Positions 1 through 6,546 of a DNA stretch of 42,510 nucleotides are shown here, one piece after another. A program made the translations under genes and the position numbers. Below the pieces are notes generated by a model. The model saw nothing but the letters and a program-made list of their open reading frames with translations, was not told where the DNA came from and made no database searches. Source of the stretch: Gloeobacterales cyanobacterium ES-bin-313 (lineage in GTDB: Bacteria > Cyanobacteriota > Cyanobacteriia > Gloeobacterales > Gloeobacteraceae); assembly GCA_014379585.1 (NCBI GenBank), contig JACMLN010000169.1, positions 1-42,510 on the forward strand, written 5' to 3'. The stretch's first letter is position 1. Each line of letters starts with the position of its first letter.

Positions 1-701
1 AAGAGATCAAAGCAGCCATCCATCAAGAGACTGGATTAACTGCCTCTGCCGGGGTTTCCTGCAACAAATTCTTGGCAAAGATGGCCTCTGGAGCCAATAA
101 ACCCAATGGCCTCTTTGTGATCCTTCCCGACGAGGCAACAGCTTTCGTCGAGACACTACCCATCGGCAAATTCCACGGTGTTGGTGCAGTAACAGCGGCA
201 AAAATGCAGCAGCTCGGTATCCAAACAGGGGCAGACCTTCGAGAGCGTTCCCTGGAGGAATTGGTCGGTCACTTTGGTAAGAGTGGCCATTACTTCTATG
301 GAATCGCCAGGGGCATCGACGAGCGGGAAGTCAATCCGAACCGCATCCGCAAGTCCCTGGGTGTGGAAACGAGTTTTGCTGAAGACCTAGAAGACCAAGA
401 TTTGATGCTTATTGAGCTAGAGAAGTTGGTAGTCATGCTTAAGCAAAGGCTCGATAAGCATGGGGCTTCTGGCACTACCCTCACCCTCAAACTCAAATAT
501 GCCGACTATCGGCAATTGACGCGCAGTCGAACGGTTGGAACTGCAATCACAGATATCGAAACAATCCGCTCTATCGCCATGACACTCTTCAGTCTCCTCG
601 AAGTCGATCAACAAAAAGTCAGACTCCTCGGCCTCACCGTGTCTAATTTACGTAGTGAACAGAGCATTGATGACGGGATTCAACTGCGGTTGGAAGTCTG
701 A
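1..701 (+). CDS. dinB: DNA polymerase IV (Y-family), 3' part, truncated by window edge
   Basis: This is the C-terminal two thirds of an error-prone translesion polymerase. The frame is open from base 3 and ends at TGA 699-701. The visible protein starts in the palm domain (EIKAAIHQETGLTASAGVS) and continues with CNKFLAKMASGANKPNG, then the thumb helix-hairpin-helix (LPIGKFHGVGAVTAAKM). It ends with the little-finger domain (GIDEREVNPNRIRKSLGVE, then VRLLGLTVSNL). All of these blocks align with remembered E. coli DinB. About 120 N-terminal residues lie outside the window, including the catalytic aspartates, so activity cannot be judged. The internal ATG at 72 is not the start because homology runs through it. 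The gene is probably monocistronic. Confidence 0.93.
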   Translation, partial: EIKAAIHQETGLTASAGVSCNKFLAKMASGANKPNGLFVILPDEATAFVETLPIGKFHGVGAVTAAKMQQLGIQTGADLRERSLEELVGHFGKSGHYFYGIARGIDEREVNPNRIRKSLGVETSFAEDLEDQDLMLIELEKLVVMLKQRLDKHGASGTTLTLKLKYADYRQLTRSRTVGTAITDIETIRSIAMTLFSLLEVDQQKVRLLGLTVSNLRSEQSIDDGIQLRLEV

Positions 702-889
702 GATGGGGTGGTTTGAGACTGCCGACAGACAACATGCCTTTCTTGCATGAGATGATAGTAGAAATAATATACTTTCCCATGCGACAAATTGGTTTTTTAG
801 GCAACCAGGAAATGACTGTCTCTACTTTTTTTGACAACTTTTACTGCTTCGTGTAGTGTATCAGCACTCAGTCTTCGAGGTGGCTAGCT

Positions 890-1858
890 ATGCGAAGAAT
901 ACTCACTCTTAGCGCAGTTCTTTCTATTTTTCTTATCGGAGTGCTCCCCACCTCTGCGGCAGATTTCTATACAGGTGGGTCCACAAATTCATCAACACCA
1001 ACAGGAAATGTTGCACGCTACAACGGTTCGACTGGTGCTTTTCAGGGCACGCTCGCCAGCGGCCAAGGGCCCTGGTCACTAGCTTTTGCTCCAGACGGGA
1101 CACTCTATGTGGGTTTCGTGAGTAGTAGAAGAGCAAGTTCACCCGATGGATACATCGAACGATTTAACCCAACTAATGGTCAATCTCTTGGTAGACTTCC
1201 TTATGAATCGAGGGTTGTGCCAATCGACATGACCTTCGGCGGGGATGGCAATCTCTATGTTGCTAGCTATGGCATCGGGGTGGATAAAATAGATCCAATT
1301 ACGGGTGCAAATCTCGCTAATTACTATCTCAGTGAAATTGGCGGAATCACAACCAATGGAAATACTCTTCTTGCCACTGGGGGTATCAATGTGGGAAGTT
1401 CATATGAAAGTGGAATTCTGAAATTTAATATGACTACGAACGAGTACGAAGGCGTATTTGCCCAGCAAGAGCCCGTTGGGTTCGGCTACCTCGCTTTTGC
1501 TCCAAATGGCAATCTTTTCAGCACTGAACCAGCTTATGATCAGGTCAGTATTTTTGCAGAAGACGGCTCACTTGTTAACCAGTTTGCTGTTAATTCACCT
1601 GCTGGAATCGCCTTTGGAGCAGATGGCAATGCTTATATTGTCAGCACTGAATCTGATCGCCAAGTAATCAATCGCTACTCTGTAGACGGAACATTCTTGG
1701 ATACCTTTGCGAGTCTCAACGGTTCCTTAAGATATATAGACATCGCTTTTGGACCGAGTGTGAGCGTTCCAGAACCTTCATCTATGCTTGCCACAGTTCT
1801 TTTCGGGGGAGTTGCAATTGGGCTTGCCAGGAGAAGACAGTGCAAGAAAAATGCCTGA
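890..1858 (+). CDS. PEP-CTERM protein with beta-propeller-like repeats
   Basis: A 322-residue exported protein. Residues 1-23 form a signal peptide (RRILTLSAVLSIFLIGVLPTSA). The C-terminus carries a PEP-CTERM sorting signal: VPEPSS at about residue 293, a hydrophobic stretch, then ARRRQCKK. Between them are repeated units of the form LAFAPDGTLYVG, FGGDGNLYVAS, FAPNGNLFST and FGADGNAYIVS, about 45 residues apart. This pattern is typical of NHL/SMP-30-like beta-propellers. An SD (GAGG, 877-880) sits 9 nt before the ATG. PEP-CTERM proteins are normally processed by an exosortase and exported or anchored at the surface. The ligand of the propeller cannot be inferred. The stop abuts the stop of a convergent small ORF. 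Confidence 0.85.
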   Translation: MRRILTLSAVLSIFLIGVLPTSAADFYTGGSTNSSTPTGNVARYNGSTGAFQGTLASGQGPWSLAFAPDGTLYVGFVSSRRASSPDGYIERFNPTNGQSLGRLPYESRVVPIDMTFGGDGNLYVASYGIGVDKIDPITGANLANYYLSEIGGITTNGNTLLATGGINVGSSYESGILKFNMTTNEYEGVFAQQEPVGFGYLAFAPNGNLFSTEPAYDQVSIFAEDGSLVNQFAVNSPAGIAFGADGNAYIVSTESDRQVINRYSVDGTFLDTFASLNGSLRYIDIAFGPSVSVPEPSSMLATVLFGGVAIGLARRRQCKKNA

Positions 1859-2023
1859 CTATAAAGATTGTCTTGGCCGCTTCGAGACAGATCCAGTTTT
1901 GCCTTGCCGATCTTGCCAGGTGATTTCCTCGTACCTCGGACTGGGTTGTTCTAGGGCAAAGGCTCGACGAAGAGCTTGGACTTGCGCTATCTGCTTCTCG
2001 ATACTCAGAACGAAGGCTTCCAT
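1859..2023 (-). CDS. Putative small protein, 54 residues
   Basis: An ATG at 2023 opens a frame that runs to TAG at 1859-1861 and reads MEAFVLSIEKQIAQVQALRR, then a proline-containing linker and a charged tail ending KRPRQSL. It has an amphipathic N-terminal helix and no membrane segment. It starts 31 nt after the stop of the Crp-like gene on the same strand, and its stop abuts the stop of the convergent PEP-CTERM gene. This compact packing is the main argument that it is real. No clear Shine-Dalgarno sequence is visible. I do not recognise a family. It could be a chance ORF. Confidence 0.4.
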   Translation of the reverse strand: MEAFVLSIEKQIAQVQALRRAFALEQPSPRYEEITWQDRQGKTGSVSKRPRQSL

Positions 2024-2054
2024 AGGAATTTAGGTAGAGGGCTTGCAAATGATC

Positions 2055-2705
2055 TTAACTGGACAGTGGGGCAATCAGATTCGACTCAGAGTCGGGTTGG
2101 ATATACATGTGGTAATCCTTGCCCACATGGAAGACTCCCTGTTCTCGTAGTTCCCGCAAGAAGCGTGTCGCTGTCACACGGGTTGTCCCAACAGCATTCG
2201 CAATCTGATAGTGTCTGAGGCGAAAATCAATCCGCACACCTTCAGGGGTCTGCTGACCAAATTCGTGCGCGAGTAAGTCCAAGAAGCCTCGCAAACGGTC
2301 AATCATTAGGCGCTTGCCAGTCATCCACAAAAGGGCTTCGATTTGACGCACAGAGCGAATCATCTGGAGATTGATTGCGTGCAGCAGTTCTGGAGATCGA
2401 TCAATCTCCTCTTGACTGAATTGCAGTAATTCAACGTCCGTCAAGGCAACTGCTTCGTAGGTTTCAAGAAAACTCAACTTCAGCGACAGTGGCATCAGTG
2501 AGCCAAGAAAGCCCAAGATTGATTCATCCCCAGACGGTTGCAGGGTTGAAACTTGGACGTACCCTCGGTAGATAATCCACACACTTTTCGTATCAAGCGG
2601 GATTTGCTTGCCTGCTTTGAAGCTTCTGAGTGTCTTCTGATGACAGTCCCGCACCAGTAAATCCTGCAAGCTTAGATCGTTCTGACTGACTTCCAGCATT
2701 TGCAT
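2055..2705 (-). CDS. Crp/Fnr-family transcriptional regulator
   Basis: A 216-residue regulator with an N-terminal cyclic-nucleotide-binding-like beta-barrel (about residues 10-115) and a C-terminal winged helix. The winged-helix recognition region is RHYQIANAVGTTRVTATRFL, followed by RELREQG. The barrel lacks an obvious cAMP phosphate-binding cassette, so cAMP control is not supported. It resembles cyanobacterial Crp-like proteins with a GFLGSLMPLSL segment in that position. I chose the ATG at 2705 because GAGG lies 8 nt upstream of it. The longer frame from 2786 would begin inside a dispersed repeat (2761-2794) that is not coding elsewhere. It follows a receiver-only response regulator on the same strand. 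A short palindrome (2754-2766) in its leader could be an operator. Confidence 0.85.
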   Translation of the reverse strand: MQMLEVSQNDLSLQDLLVRDCHQKTLRSFKAGKQIPLDTKSVWIIYRGYVQVSTLQPSGDESILGFLGSLMPLSLKLSFLETYEAVALTDVELLQFSQEEIDRSPELLHAINLQMIRSVRQIEALLWMTGKRLMIDRLRGFLDLLAHEFGQQTPEGVRIDFRLRHYQIANAVGTTRVTATRFLRELREQGVFHVGKDYHMYIQPDSESNLIAPLSS

Positions 2706-2753
2706 GTGTGTGACCTCATATGCACAATTAAAATATACTTTTCTAAGCTGAGA

Positions 2754-2766
2754 TGTATCGCATACA
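2754..2766. promoter_or_regulatory. 13-bp palindrome upstream of the Crp-like gene
   Basis: TGTATCGCATACA is a perfect inverted repeat (TGTAT-N3-ATACA) about 50 bp upstream of the Crp-like start at 2705, at the edge of dispersed repeat copy A. Its position fits a dimeric regulator site, possibly autoregulatory. No second copy was found next to the other repeat copies, so its function is inferred only. Confidence 0.3.
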
Positions 2767-2794
2767 GTAATCCCCCGCAGAACCATACCACATT
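2761..2794 (-). repeat. Dispersed intergenic element, copy A
   Basis: On the minus strand the element reads TGTGGTA, then about 10 variable bases, then GGGGGATTACTGTAT. Copies B (3883-3916) and C (5581-5612) share both blocks with the same spacing, give or take two bases. Copy A sits 17 nt after the stop of receiver 1 and forms the leader of the Crp-like gene. Confidence 0.65.
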
Positions 2795-2810
2795 TGGCTG
2801 CGATATTGCT

Positions 2811-3191
2811 TTACCCGAAAGGCACACCTAGCCGTTCTAGAAGTGTGATGAGGGTATCTAAGCTAACGGGTTTGTAAATTACGTCATCCACTCCTGCTTC
2901 AAGACAGATCTCGCGAGTGCATCTCATCAGATCCGCAGTCACAGCAGCAATGGGTATGCGGCATTGTGGTTCGCTCATCTGCCGGATAAGCCGAGTCGTC
3001 TCAAATCCGTCAGGTGGAGGCATTCGTATATCCATCAGAACCATCTCAAAATCAGTCGTTTCAAGAGCGGCTAAGGCTTCAAGGCCAGATTCAACTGCCA
3101 AAGCACAATACCCAAGGCGTGCAAACTGCATAACGGACACTTGACGGCTGATGGAATGATCGTCAACGATTAAGATCACGAGATTGCCCAT
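2811..3191 (-). CDS. Single-domain response regulator 1 (receiver only)
   Basis: A 126-residue stand-alone CheY-like receiver. The acidic pocket is D10 and D11, and the phospho-acceptor is D54 in VLMDIRMPPPDG. T85 (AAVTA) and K107 (IYKPVS) complete the conserved set, so the domain should be phosphorylatable. There is no output domain, so it must act through a partner or as a phosphotransfer intermediate. The spacing MPPPDGFETTRLIRQMSEP is nearly identical in receiver 2 (3932-4303), which shows recent duplication. It lies upstream of the Crp-like gene on the same strand, with about 105 nt between them, so the two may be co-transcribed. No histidine kinase is in the window. Confidence 0.9.
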   Translation of the reverse strand: MGNLVILIVDDHSISRQVSVMQFARLGYCALAVESGLEALAALETTDFEMVLMDIRMPPPDGFETTRLIRQMSEPQCRIPIAAVTADLMRCTREICLEAGVDDVIYKPVSLDTLITLLERLGVPFG

Positions 3192-3374
3192 ATTTAAGAG
3201 TGATTCTTTACAAATCTTCTTACATTCTCGAATCCCATTGGTGAAGCTTATGCCAAGATTAGACTAATATTCTGTAAGTACTCAGCACAAAGATACCTAC
3301 GTAGTGCTTCTTGGGATATCAACGAAGAAGAGTAATTCCCTATTTTTCGCCCCCACAATTAACTTTTGGTCACA

Positions 3375-3403
3375 TTGATACTATGCTTATCTGGATGTAT
3401 AGT
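3375..3403 (+). promoter_or_regulatory. Sigma70-type promoter of the cyAbrB gene
   Basis: TTGATA (3375-3380), a 17-bp spacer and TATAGT (3398-3403) form a near-consensus promoter. The predicted transcript start is near 3410, which leaves a leader of only about 17 nt that contains the SD (GAGGAG, 3416-3421) of the GTG start at 3427. Confidence 0.6.
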
Positions 3404-3426
3404 TATTGACAATCTGAGGAGCAAGT

Positions 3427-3819
3427 GTGGCTTTAACAGGCGATGAACTATTGAAATTGATCAAAGAGAATGCTGGTGCAAGTGGCAAGCAGTTAGCCGA
3501 ACAAGCTGGCTACACAACAACCACGAAGACTGGGCAAGTGCGCGTTAAAATGCTCGCCTTCCAAAACGCTGTCCTCTCTGCGAACAAAATCAATTTCAAA
3601 GATGCTCCAAGTGAAAGCAAAGGTGTCCGTGGAGGCCGTAAAGCGTCGTTCTTTATCCAGGTTCAAGGCAATGGAAACTTGTTGATCGGCTCTGCTTATA
3701 CAAAGCGCATGGGACTCGAACCAGGAACCTACTTCACGATTGAACCAGGCCGCAAACATATCAAGTTGATCCAAGAAACGGAATCCGCTTCAGAGAATGA
3801 TACAGTCGCCGCTGAGTAA
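3427..3819 (+). CDS. cyAbrB-family transcriptional regulator
   Basis: A 130-residue protein of the cyanobacterial AbrB-like family (the Sll0359/Sll0822 type of Synechocystis), whose members modulate carbon and nitrogen gene expression. The family-typical N-terminus is ALTGDELLKLIKENAG, followed by AEQAGYTTTTKTGQVRVK. The C-terminal SpoVT/AbrB-like DNA-binding module lies at about residues 78-120 (GNLLIGSAYTKRMGLEPG, then GRKHIKLIQ). In this family the DNA-binding module is C-terminal, the reverse of Bacillus AbrB. The GTG start is supported by GAGGAG 5 nt upstream and by a near-consensus promoter. It is the only plus-strand gene inside an otherwise minus-strand regulatory cluster and separates the two duplicated receivers. 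Confidence 0.93.
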   Translation: MALTGDELLKLIKENAGASGKQLAEQAGYTTTTKTGQVRVKMLAFQNAVLSANKINFKDAPSESKGVRGGRKASFFIQVQGNGNLLIGSAYTKRMGLEPGTYFTIEPGRKHIKLIQETESASENDTVAAE

Positions 3820-3882
3820 TGTCAGTGAATTGCTCTTGATCAATTGTCCTGCTTTCAACAATTTGCTTCTTGGACGCTCTAT

Positions 3883-3916
3883 ATACGGTAATCCCCCACA
3901 GAAATATACCACAATT
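3883..3916 (-). repeat. Dispersed intergenic element, copy B
   Basis: On the minus strand this reads TGTGGTA, then a variable stretch, then GGGGGATTACCGTAT. It lies 16 nt after the stop of receiver 2, matching the position of copy A after receiver 1. No minus-strand gene follows it directly, because the plus-strand cyAbrB gene occupies that place. Confidence 0.65.
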
Positions 3917-3931
3917 TATAACAATTTTGCT

Positions 3932-4303
3932 TCACCCGAGAGCAAGACCAAGATTTTTTAAAAGTGTGGTGAGAATGCCCAAACTTACGGGTTTGACGAT
4001 CAGATCGTTCATCCCAGCTTCAAGGCATTGTGCACGGGTAAAAGTCAGAACACCGGCTGTCACACCAGCAACGGGTATATGACATTTTGGTTCGCTCATC
4101 TGCCGGATCAGTCTGGTTGTTTCAAAGCCATCGGGTGGAGGCATCCGCACATCCATGAGCACCATGTCAAATTCATGATCATCTTCGATTAAAGCCAGAG
4201 CCTCAAGACCCGAAGCGACTGCCAAGGCAGGATATCCAAGCCGTGCGAACTGCAGAACGAATACACGGCGACTGGAGGGGTCATCATCGACGATAAGGAT
4301 CAT
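3932..4303 (-). CDS. Single-domain response regulator 2 (receiver only)
   Basis: A 123-residue receiver and close paralogue of receiver 1. The acidic residues are in LIVDDD, the phospho-acceptor is in VLMDVRMPPPDG, the conserved Thr is in AGVTAG and the Lys is in IVKPVS. I chose the ATG at 4303 (MILIVDDDPSS) because beta-strand 1 of the receiver fold begins there. An upstream in-frame ATG at 4381 would add 26 residues with no family support. A GGGA sequence lies about 9 nt upstream of 4303. The fold is complete and probably active. Like receiver 1 it lacks an output domain and is followed by a copy of the dispersed element, so gene and element were probably duplicated together. Confidence 0.87.
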   Translation of the reverse strand: MILIVDDDPSSRRVFVLQFARLGYPALAVASGLEALALIEDDHEFDMVLMDVRMPPPDGFETTRLIRQMSEPKCHIPVAGVTAGVLTFTRAQCLEAGMNDLIVKPVSLGILTTLLKNLGLALG

Positions 4304-4456
4304 AGGAATTTCCCAGACGGAAGAGAGGTTCTCTCTAGATCTTCCTTCGCGCCCAAATCCCATAGATAAAGTTAATAACAAGGTTTAGACTTAATTCAGT
4401 GAGATGCAGGGATTTTTCTCAAAGCTACTGTCAATGTCAATGCTGGCATTCTATTG

Positions 4457-4764
4457 CTAATCCGAAACCTGTTCAGCCTGTGAAGCCTGAGATGCTTGAT
4501 GCCAACTACGGACAACCTGCTGGGCATTGCCTACAGCACTCCCTGAGGGTCTTGAAGTAGTCGGACGATTCCTGGGTGTTGCATTGGATTTCACGGGATT
4601 GACCGGAGGGACTCCCTGGGAAGAGCAGTTGGCAAGGTTGGGGTCGAAGGACGCTCTTGGGGCTTTTCAGCTAACAACGCCCGTTTGATCTGGGCAAGGC
4701 GCTCCAGATGTACCTGCACTGGTTCGATTTCAAAATCCATCGGTGTTGCTGCTAAAAGATCCAT
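4457..4764 (-). pseudogene. Small hypothetical gene, probably frameshifted
   Basis: The ATG at 4764 opens MDLLAATPMDFEIEPVQVHL, then ERLAQIKRALLAEKPQERP and a proline/threonine-rich stretch, stopping at 4591. One frame over, the reading continues without a stop as SSQGVPPVNPVKSNATPRN, then GNAQQVVRSWHQASQASQAE, and stops at TAG 4457-4459. Both parts have similar composition: a helical N-terminus, a low-complexity linker and a helical C-terminus. A single-base indel near 4620-4650 would therefore join them into one protein of about 102 residues. I do not recognise the family. The alternative is two unrelated chance frames, with only the 57-residue ORF at 4591-4764 expressed. Confidence 0.4.
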
Positions 4765-4912
4765 TATTTTTGATCCACGGCTTATCGCTCTCACTACCCA
4801 AAGGGTTTGGATAGTACTCCTTGAACTGACTCCCCTAAAGCAGTCTAGGCAAATTTCAGAAAGCATTTGGAAACATTCGCGGATCAACTATGGGTAAGGG
4901 AGGAAAGAGTAG

Positions 4913-5533
4913 TCACCCAAAAACTACAGGGGTCAAGTCAGCGTAATACTCGGAGTGATCGCCTTCGTGGTTGTCCATGCCTGGGCGAGTCAGTATGCCT
5001 CTTGGATTGATATACGAAAAGATCTGGCGTGTTGGTCGCTCATGCCAGCCGATGTTGAATGCGCAAAGCTTCGGGTAGAACTCCAATTCATCGTATGGCA
5101 AGTGGTCGTGAATCCACCAGGCGATCGGCTGCCACTCTCCAGTCGCTTCGTAGTGTTCTAGATACTTTGGTACAACGATGCAGGCAACAGCACCCATGCA
5201 GCCATCTTTGTCACGCAGATCCCAGATATGTGCAGCGGCATTCTTTTCATTGCTTGCACAGTTTTCGCCCTTCTCATTGCATACCCGGTTCACTTCCGCA
5301 CTGCGATAGGCTGATCGGATTGTGATCGGGCCGAAGGCAGAAACGATCGGTTCGAGCAACTCATCGCAAAGCTGCTTGCCAGCGGCTATGGCTAAGTCTG
5401 GATCGTCGGGAATATTCGATAGTCCATAGATCGCAGCCACATCGGAGTAGAGAAAATCGCGCAAAAAGAAGTGTTTTGAAAGACGAACTCTGCCGAGGGT
5501 CTCAAGACCTTTGATGCTTGCTGGTTTCCTCAT
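4913..5533 (-). CDS. Peptidase M15-like protein (D-Ala-D-Ala carboxypeptidase fold)
   Basis: A 206-residue protein that reads as an M15-type zinc peptidase, the family of VanY-like carboxypeptidases and phage endolysins. The N-terminal block LSKHFFLRDFLYSD is followed by IPDDPDLAIA. The SAYRS motif is at residues 74-78. A candidate zinc pair is H102 with D105 or D108 in AAHIWDLRD, and the terminal block LPYDELEFYP...GWHE gives H164. The family expects SxHxxGxAxD and WxH, so the middle motif is divergent and the insertion between the two sites is long. There is no signal peptide, so the protein is cytoplasmic or phage-derived. Copy C of the dispersed element is about 50 nt upstream. The family call is by motif memory only. 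Confidence 0.6.
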   Translation of the reverse strand: MRKPASIKGLETLGRVRLSKHFFLRDFLYSDVAAIYGLSNIPDDPDLAIAAGKQLCDELLEPIVSAFGPITIRSAYRSAEVNRVCNEKGENCASNEKNAAAHIWDLRDKDGCMGAVACIVVPKYLEHYEATGEWQPIAWWIHDHLPYDELEFYPKLCAFNIGWHERPTRQIFSYINPRGILTRPGMDNHEGDHSEYYADLTPVVFG

Positions 5534-5580
5534 ACAACTCTAAGAGATTAATCTGACAGTCTTGTTGCTTGAAAAAGGGG

Positions 5581-5612
5581 CATACGGTAATCCCCGCTAG
5601 GAGAGTACCACA
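5581..5612 (-). repeat. Dispersed intergenic element, copy C
   Basis: On the minus strand this reads TGTGGTA, then variable bases, then GGGGATTACCGTATG. It is the most diverged of the three copies. It lies between the macrodomain gene and the M15-like gene and forms part of the leader of the latter. Confidence 0.6.
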
Positions 5613-5720
5613 GCTGTAGTCCCGAAGGACGTGCCATGTGACAAAGTGAATTGCAGAACTGAATGCTTTGGCAAAGCGATTATTGTTGCAGATTGGTCTG
5701 CTGCAGGATCTTCTTGAAGG

Positions 5721-6236
5721 CTAAATCTCCGTTTCTCTGAGTGCTAGCTCATAGGTCTCGTAGATCTCATCGCTGAAACAGCAGAAGATGATCTTTTCAG
5801 GTAGAGCGTTTCCACCAAGAAAAAACAGAGATTCAACTAGGGCAACTCTTGTGGCTTGGTCGATTGGGTACTTGTAGATCCCGCAACTGATTGCTGGAAA
5901 AGCGATTGTCCTGATCCCGTTCTCCTGAGCTAACTTCAGGCTTTCTCTGTAGCAACTTGCGAGCAACTCCTCTTCGTTGTTGTTGCCGCCGTTCCAGACT
6001 GGCCCGACGGAATGGATGATGTACCTGGCAAACAAGTTGTAGCCACTGGTGATTTTTGATTGTCCGGTTTTGCATCCACTGAGCAATCGGCATTCATGAA
6101 CAAGTTCTGGGCCTGCTGCTCTGTGAATTGCTCCGTCTACTCCACCGCCACCTAGCAAAGAGCTATTCGCAGCATTGACGATAGCATCGACCCGTTGGAG
6201 GGTGATGTCACCTTTGACTATTTCTATTCGTTTCAT
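5721..6236 (-). CDS. Macrodomain protein, probable O-acetyl-ADP-ribose deacetylase
   Basis: A complete 171-residue macrodomain of the YmdB/MacroD type, which hydrolyses O-acetyl-ADP-ribose or removes ADP-ribose from proteins. Adenine- and ribose-binding motifs are clear: GDIT near residue 9, [20 protein letters not shown] at 16-35 with the conserved Asn and Asp, and IHRAAGP. The phosphate loop region is HSVGPVW, and ISCGIYKYP is near residue 117. Length and motif order match the stand-alone bacterial family. No SD is obvious before the ATG (the preceding sequence is CCCCCC). There is no adjacent ADP-ribosyltransferase or sirtuin to suggest a toxin-antitoxin pair. Confidence 0.9.
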   Translation of the reverse strand: MKRIEIVKGDITLQRVDAIVNAANSSLLGGGGVDGAIHRAAGPELVHECRLLSGCKTGQSKITSGYNLFARYIIHSVGPVWNGGNNNEEELLASCYRESLKLAQENGIRTIAFPAISCGIYKYPIDQATRVALVESLFFLGGNALPEKIIFCCFSDEIYETYELALRETEI

Positions 6237-6489
6237 GGGGGGATTTATCTTGGATACTATTCATTTTAATCTCATCTGCGATTTGAGAATTTCAATTCTG
6301 ATCTTGCCCGAATTTAATAGACAATGTCTTAAACCTCAACATTGCTCTCGTCTGAGCTAAGAACCAGAATGCCGCATAAAAAGACTGTCAATAAGGTTCA
6401 GCGTTCTCGACATGAGAGCACGAATTAACCATATACCACTCATGAAGTTGAGATCAAACAACTTACACCACTCGTGAACCTGTCAACAT
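6237..6489. other. Intergenic stretch without a recognisable gene
   Basis: About 250 bp lie between the macrodomain start and the terminator of the next minus-strand gene. The only structure seen is at 6433-6475, where two copies of ACCACTCRTGAA flank a short inverted repeat (AAGTTG, 8 bases, CAACTT). This could be an operator, but nothing ties it to a gene. Confidence 0.4.
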
Positions 6490-6529
6490 CAAAAAATAAG
6501 CTGCCGCAGAGCTTACCGCGACAGCTTAT
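6490..6529 (-). terminator. Rho-independent terminator of the large membrane-protein gene
   Basis: The stem arms are 6496-6507 and 6518-6529 (ATAAGCTGCCGC against GCGACAGCTTAT, 12 bp with one mismatch) with a 10-nt loop. On the minus strand the hairpin is followed by a run of six T, starting 17 nt after the stop at 6547. Confidence 0.8.
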
Positions 6530-6546
6530 GGATGAGGAGGTGTAAT

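Noticed and set aside
2706-2786. N-terminal extension of the Crp-like regulator to 2786
   Set aside because: It would translate the dispersed element and a palindrome; the ATG at 2705 has GAGG at the right distance.
3220-3245. tRNA T-arm-like string near TTCTCGAATCCC
   Set aside because: No acceptor or anticodon arms can be folded around it; no tRNA seen in the window.
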